A stretch of 64,000 bases of DNA from Nocardia salmonicida NBRC 13393. Lineage in GTDB: Bacteria > Actinomycetota > Actinomycetes > Mycobacteriales > Mycobacteriaceae. The DNA is taken from the NCBI RefSeq assembly GCF_001613085.1, contig NZ_BDBR01000004.1:186001-250000 (forward strand), in the 5' to 3' direction. The notes beneath the pieces were generated by a model, which did not search any database, was not told the origin of the DNA, and worked only from the letters and a program-made list of their open reading frames with translations. Below are positions 1-7,867 of this stretch, piece by piece. The translations under genes were made by a program, and so were the position numbers. The stretch's first letter is position 1. The number at the start of each line of letters is the position of its first letter.

Positions 1-405
1 TTCACCGAAACCGGTTACCTGGCCGCCCCGGTGCCGGTGCTCGTCTTCTGCTTGGCCTTCGGGCTGTCGATGGACTACGAGGTGTTCTTGTTGTCCCGGA
101 TCGCCGAGGAGCACCGGGCGCGGGGCGTGACGGCCGACGCGGTCGCCTACGGGCTGGAGCGCACCGGCCGCATCGTCACCGCTGCGGCCGCGCTGATGGC
201 GATTGTCTGTGTGGGACTGGCATTTTCAGAGGTTGCCTTCACAAAATTGATGGGCGTGGGCCTGACGCTGGCGGTGCTGATGGATGCCACGGTGGTCCGT
301 GGCGTGTTGGTACCCGCCTTCATGCGCCTGCTGGGAACCGCGAACTGGTGGGCACCGGCATTTCTGCGACGAGTCCACCGTCACATCGCGGTGCGTGAGA
401 ACTGA
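1..405 (+). CDS. MMPL/RND family transporter, C-terminal fragment (cut by window edge)
   Basis: The frame is open from base 1, so only the last 134 codons of a longer gene are present. The segment GLSMDYEVFLLSRI is the conserved Asp-Tyr-bearing helix of MMPL proteins, where the Asp-Tyr pair belongs to the proton relay. Hydrophobic helices follow (AALMAIVCVGLAFSEVAF; LTLAVLMDATVVRGVLVPAFM), as does the usual ending GTANWWAPAFLRRVHRH. MMPL proteins export lipids, lipopeptides and siderophores across the inner membrane. The next gene on the same strand is a large NRPS 310 bp away, so export of its acylated product is a reasonable inference but is not shown by the sequence. Confidence 0.9.
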   Translation, partial: FTETGYLAAPVPVLVFCLAFGLSMDYEVFLLSRIAEEHRARGVTADAVAYGLERTGRIVTAAAALMAIVCVGLAFSEVAFTKLMGVGLTLAVLMDATVVRGVLVPAFMRLLGTANWWAPAFLRRVHRHIAVREN

Positions 406-715
406 CTCATCGCCTGCGCGACGGTTTGGTTCCCGATGCAGTTCTTCGTCGTCGTATTCGTTTCACGGAACCAATTATCCGGACAATTCGACGTCGGGCC
501 GGTCGATTATTCGCGTAAGTGACTTCCATTACGGCACAACAATATTGGCTATCGAATAGCCAGAATGACACAGTGATCGGAGCGCCTTTTCGGCGCACGG
601 ACCACTCGTGAAATCGCCCGATCAGCCGGGCGAAGATCGCCACCGGACGGAATTCGGATCGCAGCAGCGCCGCGCGATCGAGCACATTTCAGCTCTTCAC
701 CTCAGGGGTACATCC
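406..715 (+). other. 310 bp leader/intergenic region before the NRPS
   Basis: No convincing gene. The region between the MMPL stop and the NRPS start is less GC-rich than its surroundings around 450-570, as expected for a promoter. It contains a 7-bp inverted repeat (TGGCTAT/ATAGCCA, 546-562, 3-nt loop) that could be an operator or an mRNA hairpin. The NRPS frame is open upstream to a GTG at 608, but the extra 36 residues do not resemble a condensation domain start. Confidence 0.5.
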
Positions 716-3700
716 ATGTCCGTTTCCATGCGCTATCCACTTACCGCCTATCAGCGCGACATCTGGACGATCGTGGAACATTTTCCCGGTCTGCCCAGCT
801 ATCTCTCCAGCGTGGTCGGCCGCTTCTCCCTCGCCGTCGATGTCGCCGCGATGGTCGCCGCGATCGAGCGGACCTGGGCACGCAACGACGGCCTCCGACT
901 GCGGTACCGCGTCCTCGACGGTGTTCCCTACCAGGAACTCTCGACCGACCCGATGCCGCCGGTCCAGGTGATCGACGTCGGCGACGCCCCCGATCCGCGA
1001 GCCGAGGCGCAGCGACGGATCGAGCTGCTCACCGGTTCGGCGATCGACCTCACCGGGGCGGTGCCCTTCCGGGCGCACGTCATCCGTGCCGGCGCGGCGT
1101 CCTCCTACCTCGTCTTGACCACCCACCACGTCGCCGCCGACGCGACCGGGCTGTTCCACATCGGAGCCCAGATCCTCACCGACTACGCCACCACGATGGC
1201 GGGGAATCCGATCGAGCTGCCGGGGTCGTCGTTTCTGGGGTGCCTGCCGTTCGAACGTGACTATCGGGCCGGCGATCAGTACCTCCTCGACCGCGACGCT
1301 GTGGCCGGTGGGCTGAACGCCTTCACCCCCGCGCTGTTCGACCGGCCCCGCGCCACCGATGGGCTGGCACCGGTCACAGCCTACGAGTTCACGTTGGATC
1401 GCGTGCTGGTCAACCGAATTCGCGAGGCCGGCCTGTCGCTGTACCCGTATTTCTGTGCGATGCTCGGCCTCTACCTGTCGCGGGCCCTGCGCGCCGAAGA
1501 GATCGCCATCGGCATCCCCTTCGGCAATCGTGTCAACCCCACCGAGCAGGCCACCATCGGTAACTTCGCCAACACTCTTCCGCTGCCCATCCGCACAGCG
1601 GGCCAGCGCACCCTGCGCGAATTGGTGTCCACGGTGAAAGCCGATGTGCGCCGCCTGAAGCAGCACGAGCGTTATCCGCTCGGCGATCTCATGGGCGAGT
1701 TGCGTCGCCTCGGCAACCCGGCGAGACAGCTGTTCGATGTGACGGTCGCCTATCCGCGCCTGCCCTCGGCCGCCGGTTTGATCGACGGGCTCGAGGAGGT
1801 GCAGCAACCCTCGCAGGGGTACAGCCCACTGGCCATGGCCTGGACGATCTCCGAGATCGATGACGACGGACCGCTGCTGATCCGGCTCGATCACGCCGCC
1901 GACATCTTCGATGTCGACTACCCGATCGAGTCCGTCGCCGATCACCTGATCGCGTTGTTGGAGGCCGGGATAGACGCCATCGACACCGATCCGTCGCTGC
2001 TGCCGATGTTGTCGGCGCCCGAGCACGACCTGCTGGTCGACCGCGCTCGCGCGACGGCGCATCCCTACCCGGACCAGAGCACCGTCATCGCCCGGATCAC
2101 GGCCCAGGCCGAGCGCACGCCGGACGCGGTCGCGGTACACACCGCGACCGGAGCCACGATCACCTACCGCGCGCTCACCGACCGCGCCGCCGCCCTGTCC
2201 GGTGTGCTCCGCGATGCCGGGGTCGAGGCGGGCGATCTGGTCGCGGTGCTGCTCGAGCGCGGTCCCGACATGCTCGTCGCGATCCTGGCCGCCCTGCACG
2301 CCGGAGCCGCCTACGTCCCGATCGACCCCGGCTATCCGGCCGACCGGATCGCCTACCTGTTGGCCGACAGCGCCGCCAAGGTGGTGCTGACCGACGCCGA
2401 GCTGTCCAGCGGAGCAGTCGTGCTGTCACCGGAGAACTGGTCGACGGACACACCGGCGCGGACTCCGGTCCCCACGGGCTCGGACCCGGCCTACGTGATC
2501 TACACGTCAGGCTCCACTGGTCGCCCCAAAGGCGTGGTGGTCGAGCATCATTCGGCTATCAATCGCATCGGCTGGATGCAGCGGCAGTATCCGCTCGGCC
2601 CCACGGATGTGATCTTGCAGAAGACGCCCTCCTCGTTCGATGTGTCGGTGTGGGAGCTGTTCTGGTGGGCGGTCGAAGGCGCCCAGGTGGCGTTGCTGCG
2701 GCCCGGTGGCGAGAAGGATCCCCGCGAACTACTCGCCGCTGTCGCCGACTTCGGGGTCACGGTCATGCATTTCGTGCCGTCGATGCTGACGCCTTTTCTG
2801 GATCTGCTGGAATCCGACCCGGCCGCGGTGGACAGGGCCGCCGGACTGCGGACGGTGTTCTGCAGCGGTGAAGCGCTACTCCCCCATCAGGTCAACCGAT
2901 GGAATCGGACTTTCGCCGGACTGGGTGCCACCGCGCCCCGCCTGGTCAACCTGTACGGCCCGACCGAGGCCACCGTGGACGTGTCCTACTACGACTGCCC
3001 CGTCGACCCGGCCCAGACGGTGACCCGGGTGCCGATCGGCCGACCGATCGACAACACCCGCCTGTATGTGCTCGGCCCCGCCGACCAGCCCCAGCCGGTC
3101 GGCGTCGCGGGCGAATTGTGCATCGCCGGAGCCGGTCTGGCGCGCGGCTACCGCGACCGCCCGGAACTGACAGCGGAGAAGTTCGTCGCCGACCCGTTCC
3201 ATCCGGGCGAGCGGATGTATCGCACCGGTGATCTGGCTCGCCGCCTCGCCGACGGAGAACTGGAGTATCTCGGCCGCATCGACCGGCAGGTGAAGATCCG
3301 CGGGAACCGGGTCGAGCTGGGCGAGGTCGAGAACGCGCTGGCCGCACTGCCCGGCATCACCGCTGCCACGGTCATCGACCGTCAGTCGCCCGAGCGTGCC
3401 ACCTATCTGGCCGCCTATTGTGTGGCGGCATCCGCAATGGAGCCCGCCGCGCTGCGTGCTGCCTTGGCGAAGACCTTGCCGGAGTTCATGATTCCGTCGC
3501 TGTTCGTTCGGGTCGACGCGATTCCGCTGACCCCGAGCGGGAAGGCCGACCGCGCCGCACTCGCCGCGATCACCGCCGAGAACCCGACCGTCGGGCACAC
3601 CGCGCCACGGACACCGGTCGAGGAACAGTTGGCGCTCATCTGGCGCGAGGTGCTCGACCGCGAGTCGGTCTCGGTGTTCGACAACTTCTACGACCTCGGT

Positions 3701-6700
3701 GGCGACTCGATCCTGCTGCTGCGCGTACGAGCCAGGGCCGAGGCCAGGGGGCTGGTGATCAGCGCCCGTGACATCGCCGAATGCCCCACCATCGCCGAAC
3801 TGGCCGAGCGGGCGGGCACCGGCGCTGTCGCCGCCGCGGCCCTCGCACCGTTCGAGCTGGTGGCCGGCATCGACCGGGCACGCTTACCGCACGTGGTGGA
3901 CGCGTACCCGTTGACCAGGTTGCAGCTGGGCATGCTGTTCCACAGCCGCGAACGTGCCGAGTCATCGCTCTACCACGATGTTTTCCGGTATTCGCTGCGG
4001 ATGCCGTGGGACGAAGCCGCCCTGCGCGCCGCACTGCGGCGATCGGTCGCCCGGCACCCGATGCTGCGCACCTCCTTCGAGCTCGCCGGCTACTCCGAGC
4101 CACTACAACTCGTGCACGCCCACCTCGATCCGCCACTGACGATCATCGACCTGCGCACGACCGACACCGACGAGGCCGGCGCCTCGATTCGCGACCATGT
4201 CGAGCAACGACGCCTGCGCCGGTACGTCTTCGAGCAGCCGGGCCTTTTCGACCTCGCGGTGTTCCGGCTCGCCGACCGGATCGAGCTGGTGCTCTCGTTC
4301 CACCACGCCATCCTCGACGGCTGGAGTGTGGCGACGCTGATCTCGGAACTGCTGGCCGACTATCGGGGCGCGGGCACCTACCCCGCCGAACTACCGTCCT
4401 TCGCCGAATACGTTCGCGCCGAGCGTGATTCGCTGGACGATCCGGCCGACCGCAAATACTGGACAAGGGAACTGGAAGGCGCGGAGACGATCCGTGTCCC
4501 CGGATCGCGTCCCCATGTTTCCGTCGATGCGACGCTGCCCGTGGGTCCGCCGCAGGCGCGCGTTTCGGTGTCGGTTCCGGTCGGCGCCGATCTGCTGGCC
4601 CGCGCCGACGCGGTGGCCGCCGCCGCGCATATCCCGGTCAAGGCGGTCCTGCTGGCCGCGCACCTGTGCACCGTCGGCCTCCTGTCCGGTCGCACGGATG
4701 TGACCACCGGCGTCGTCACCCACGGGCGGCCCGAGCGCATCGATGCCGAGCGCATGGCCGGGCTGTTCCTGAACACGATGCCACTGCGGCTGAACTTCAC
4801 CGGCCGCAGCGGGCGCGAGGTGCTGACAGGCGTCTTCGAGCGCGAGCGCAACAGCGCACAGCACAAGCGGTTCCCGCTCACCGACATCCAGCGTGAGGTG
4901 GGCGTCGTCCTCGACACCGCGTTCAACTACGTGCACTTCCATGCCGCGGGCGCGGCCATGAACGCGCTGGACGTGACCCTGCTCGGCATCGACATTCGCG
5001 AGGACACCAATTTCGCTCTGCTGATCAACGCCGTCCGCAACCCGCTCGACGGAACGCTGGCGCTGCGCGTCGACGGCGACCCCGCGTCCTATACCCGCGA
5101 TCAGCTGGTCAGCGTCGGCGAGACCTACCTGCGGGTCCTCGACCTGCTCACCGGCGATCCCTCGGCCACGGTGGACTTCGGCTCGCTCGGCTCCGCCCCG
5201 CAACCACTGGTCGCCGCGCCCGCACCCGGCACGGTGATCGAGCTGTTCGATGCCTGCGCGGCCCGCACACCCGATGCGGTCGCCGTCGAGTTCTGCGGCT
5301 GGACCATGACTTACGCGGAATTGCTGTCGATCGCCGACCGCATCGCGGCGAGCCTGGTGGCACGCGGGGCGCGCCGGGGCGATCGCATCGCGATGGCACT
5401 GGACCGATCGCCCGAACAGATCGCAACGGTGCTCGGCATCGCCAAGGCGGGCGCGGCCTGCGTACCGCTCGATGTCAGTTATCCGCCCTCGCGTCTGCAC
5501 GCGATGCTCGAACAGGCGCGGCCGTTCGCGGTGATCACCGGCGCGGGCCACGAAACCCTGGTGCCACCACGGTATTCGCGACTCACCGTCGACGAACTGA
5601 TCGCTCCGGGTGACACCGTCGCGCTGCCGACGGGCGATCTCGACGCCACCGCGTACGTGTTGTTCACCTCCGGCTCCACGGGAACGCCGAAGGGCGTGGC
5701 CATGCCACATCGCGCGCTGGCCAATCTGATCCGCTGGCAGCTCTCGACCGCCAGCGGCGCTCTGCCCGCACCGGCGACAACACAATTCGCTCCGTTGTCG
5801 TTCGATGTGTCGTTCCAGGAGATCTATTCGACGCTGTGTGGCGGCGGACGCCTCATCTTGCTGAGCGAGGAGCAGCGCCGCGATCTGCCCGCGCTGGCAC
5901 GACTGCTGGCGAGCACCGGCGCCGAACGGATCTTCCTTCCTTACGTGGCCTTGCAGCAGCTGGCCGAGGCCGCGATCCGGCTCGGCACGGCACCGGCCGG
6001 GCTGCGGGTGATCATCTCCGCCGGCGAGCAACTGCGCGTCACCGACGAGATCCGGGCACTGTGCGCGGCTGGTACCGAGGTGCTGCTGGAGAACCAGTAC
6101 GGTCCCACCGAAACCCATGTCGCCACCCGGTACACGATGACCGGCGACCCGGCGCTGTTCCCGGCGCTGCCACCGATCGGCACCGCCATCGACGGGGTGG
6201 AGATCCTCGTCCTCGACGACCGACTGCGCCCGGTGCCCGACAACGTGCCCGGCGAGATCTATCTCGGTGGCGCCGCACTCGCCGACGGCTACGAGCACCG
6301 GCCCGATCTCACCGAGGCGGCCTTCGTGCCACACCCGTTCGCGCCGGGGAATCGGCTCTATCGCACCGGCGATATCGGCCGCAGGCTGCCCAGCGGTGCG
6401 GTGATCAGCGACGGCCGGCGCGGCGGCCAGGTCAAGATTCGCGGGCATCGAGTGGAGCCGATGGAGGTAGAGCTGGCGCTGCACCGCGTCACCGCGGATG
6501 TGCCCGGCGTCAGCGAGGTCGCCGTAGTGGCGCACACCGCCGCGGGGACTTCCAGCGCACAGACGCTGCTGGTGGCCTTCCTGGTCGGCTCCCGCGGCGA
6601 TGTCGACGAATCGGAGATCGCTGCCGCGCTGCGGGAATGGTTGCCGGACTACATGATTCCCAGTCGTCTGGTCTGGCTCGACGCGATGCCGCTGACACCG

Positions 6701-7867
6701 AGCGGCAAGCGAGCCGACGCCGTCCTGGCCGGCATGGCGCTGCCCGCCGCTACCTCGGCGGGTCGGGTTCGCCCGCGCACACCCGCCGAATCGGGGCTGG
6801 CGGCACTGATGGCCGAGGCTCTCGGCCTGCCCGAGATCGGCGTGCACGACGACTTCTTCGCTCTCGGGGGCACCTCCCTCACCGCGATGCGGCTGATCGT
6901 GTCCATCGAACAGCGCTACGGGGTGTCCCTGCCGGTCTCCACCTTGGCCACCGGTCCCACGGTGGCCGCGCTGGCCGAGCAGCTCGACGAACGGGCCGAG
7001 GTGGGATTCGATCCGCTGGTGCCCCTGCGACCGGGTGCCGGGACGCCGCTGTTCCTCGTGCACCCGATCGGCGGAAATGTGCTCTGCTACCTCGAATTGA
7101 GCCGATACCTGCCCGGTGACCAGCCGCTGTACGGCCTCCAGGCCGCGGGTCTGGAGACGGGAAGCACCCCGGCCGAGTCCATCGCGGAGATGGCGAGCAA
7201 CTACATCGCCGCGCTGCGCCGCGTCCAACCGGCGGGGCCCTACCATCTGGGCGGCTGGTCGCTGGGCGGGATGGTCGCCTTCGAAATGGCCCGCCAACTG
7301 GCCGAGGCCGGTCACGAGGTGGGCACGCTGGCACTCATCGACACGATGACCGTGCGCCACGGCGACGGCATGCCGGTGCCCGAGCACGCGCTCTACGAGT
7401 TCTTCCTGTGGGAGTTGCTGTGGCTGGCGCGCGGCGCCGACACCGCCGTGATCGAGATCCCGCAGGAGCTCGACACCGACGATGCCGTCTTCGATTTCAT
7501 CCTCGCCACCGCCGTCGAAGCAGGCGTGCTACCGCCGACCGGGTCCCGTGCGCTGGTCCGGCGATTGTTCGAGGTGTTCGTGGCAGGGTGGCGAGCGATC
7601 GACGCCTACCGGCCGCAGGCCTACGACGGTGACATCACCCTGCTGCGCGCCGCGGAGCCACTGCCGCAGGTGCTTCGTCCCGCCCACGACCGGGCGGGCA
7701 CCCTGCATCGCGATCCCACCAACGGCTGGGACGCCTACGCGACAGGCCATCTCGAGGTGATCGAGGTGCCGGGTGATCACCTGACGTTGATCCAGTCCCC
7801 CCATGTCGCCGAGGTAGCCGCCCGACTCACGCGATTGCTCGAACAAGCGGCGGCGACCGCATCATGA
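716..7867 (+). CDS. Two-module NRPS C-A(Ser)-T-C-A(Pro-like)-T-TE, pyrrolizidine-alkaloid type
   Basis: A 2383-residue synthetase. Domains in order: starter-position condensation (HHVAADA near 138), adenylation 1 (YTSGSTGRPKG near 596), carrier (LGGDS near 994), condensation 2 (HHAILDG near 1196), adenylation 2 (FTSGSTGTPKG near 1650), carrier (LGGTS near 2051) and thioesterase (GWSLGG near 2179, then the IDT and GDH motifs). Read from the usual pocket positions, A1 gives D-V-W-H-F-S-L-V-D-K, the classic serine code. A2 gives D-V-Q-F-I-A-Q-V-A-K, closest to proline codes (DVQxIAHVxK). A leading C domain without its own loading module usually N-acylates the first residue. Acyl-Ser-Pro assembly next to a flavin monooxygenase is the arrangement of pxaA/pxaB and lgnB/lgnC-type pyrrolizidine pathways. 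Start 716 is chosen for AGGGGT at 704-709; a GTG at 608 is the alternative. Confidence 0.93.
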   Translation: MSVSMRYPLTAYQRDIWTIVEHFPGLPSYLSSVVGRFSLAVDVAAMVAAIERTWARNDGLRLRYRVLDGVPYQELSTDPMPPVQVIDVGDAPDPRAEAQRRIELLTGSAIDLTGAVPFRAHVIRAGAASSYLVLTTHHVAADATGLFHIGAQILTDYATTMAGNPIELPGSSFLGCLPFERDYRAGDQYLLDRDAVAGGLNAFTPALFDRPRATDGLAPVTAYEFTLDRVLVNRIREAGLSLYPYFCAMLGLYLSRALRAEEIAIGIPFGNRVNPTEQATIGNFANTLPLPIRTAGQRTLRELVSTVKADVRRLKQHERYPLGDLMGELRRLGNPARQLFDVTVAYPRLPSAAGLIDGLEEVQQPSQGYSPLAMAWTISEIDDDGPLLIRLDHAADIFDVDYPIESVADHLIALLEAGIDAIDTDPSLLPMLSAPEHDLLVDRARATAHPYPDQSTVIARITAQAERTPDAVAVHTATGATITYRALTDRAAALSGVLRDAGVEAGDLVAVLLERGPDMLVAILAALHAGAAYVPIDPGYPADRIAYLLADSAAKVVLTDAELSSGAVVLSPENWSTDTPARTPVPTGSDPAYVIYTSGSTGRPKGVVVEHHSAINRIGWMQRQYPLGPTDVILQKTPSSFDVSVWELFWWAVEGAQVALLRPGGEKDPRELLAAVADFGVTVMHFVPSMLTPFLDLLESDPAAVDRAAGLRTVFCSGEALLPHQVNRWNRTFAGLGATAPRLVNLYGPTEATVDVSYYDCPVDPAQTVTRVPIGRPIDNTRLYVLGPADQPQPVGVAGELCIAGAGLARGYRDRPELTAEKFVADPFHPGERMYRTGDLARRLADGELEYLGRIDRQVKIRGNRVELGEVENALAALPGITAATVIDRQSPERATYLAAYCVAASAMEPAALRAALAKTLPEFMIPSLFVRVDAIPLTPSGKADRAALAAITAENPTVGHTAPRTPVEEQLALIWREVLDRESVSVFDNFYDLGGDSILLLRVRARAEARGLVISARDIAECPTIAELAERAGTGAVAAAALAPFELVAGIDRARLPHVVDAYPLTRLQLGMLFHSRERAESSLYHDVFRYSLRMPWDEAALRAALRRSVARHPMLRTSFELAGYSEPLQLVHAHLDPPLTIIDLRTTDTDEAGASIRDHVEQRRLRRYVFEQPGLFDLAVFRLADRIELVLSFHHAILDGWSVATLISELLADYRGAGTYPAELPSFAEYVRAERDSLDDPADRKYWTRELEGAETIRVPGSRPHVSVDATLPVGPPQARVSVSVPVGADLLARADAVAAAAHIPVKAVLLAAHLCTVGLLSGRTDVTTGVVTHGRPERIDAERMAGLFLNTMPLRLNFTGRSGREVLTGVFERERNSAQHKRFPLTDIQREVGVVLDTAFNYVHFHAAGAAMNALDVTLLGIDIREDTNFALLINAVRNPLDGTLALRVDGDPASYTRDQLVSVGETYLRVLDLLTGDPSATVDFGSLGSAPQPLVAAPAPGTVIELFDACAARTPDAVAVEFCGWTMTYAELLSIADRIAASLVARGARRGDRIAMALDRSPEQIATVLGIAKAGAACVPLDVSYPPSRLHAMLEQARPFAVITGAGHETLVPPRYSRLTVDELIAPGDTVALPTGDLDATAYVLFTSGSTGTPKGVAMPHRALANLIRWQLSTASGALPAPATTQFAPLSFDVSFQEIYSTLCGGGRLILLSEEQRRDLPALARLLASTGAERIFLPYVALQQLAEAAIRLGTAPAGLRVIISAGEQLRVTDEIRALCAAGTEVLLENQYGPTETHVATRYTMTGDPALFPALPPIGTAIDGVEILVLDDRLRPVPDNVPGEIYLGGAALADGYEHRPDLTEAAFVPHPFAPGNRLYRTGDIGRRLPSGAVISDGRRGGQVKIRGHRVEPMEVELALHRVTADVPGVSEVAVVAHTAAGTSSAQTLLVAFLVGSRGDVDESEIAAALREWLPDYMIPSRLVWLDAMPLTPSGKRADAVLAGMALPAATSAGRVRPRTPAESGLAALMAEALGLPEIGVHDDFFALGGTSLTAMRLIVSIEQRYGVSLPVSTLATGPTVAALAEQLDERAEVGFDPLVPLRPGAGTPLFLVHPIGGNVLCYLELSRYLPGDQPLYGLQAAGLETGSTPAESIAEMASNYIAALRRVQPAGPYHLGGWSLGGMVAFEMARQLAEAGHEVGTLALIDTMTVRHGDGMPVPEHALYEFFLWELLWLARGADTAVIEIPQELDTDDAVFDFILATAVEAGVLPPTGSRALVRRLFEVFVAGWRAIDAYRPQAYDGDITLLRAAEPLPQVLRPAHDRAGTLHRDPTNGWDAYATGHLEVIEVPGDHLTLIQSPHVAEVAARLTRLLEQAAATAS

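Noticed and set aside
608..715. Upstream extension of the NRPS from GTG 608
   Set aside because: The 36 extra residues are unlike a condensation domain, and the ATG at 716 has a good ribosome site.
4391..7387. Long open frame antisense to the NRPS
   Set aside because: It mirrors the codon structure of a strong GC-rich gene on the other strand, has no recognisable domain and is rich in His, Gln, Arg and Gly as such shadows are. Similar antisense frames over 689-2299, 7900-10389 and 11817-14525 were rejected for the same reason.
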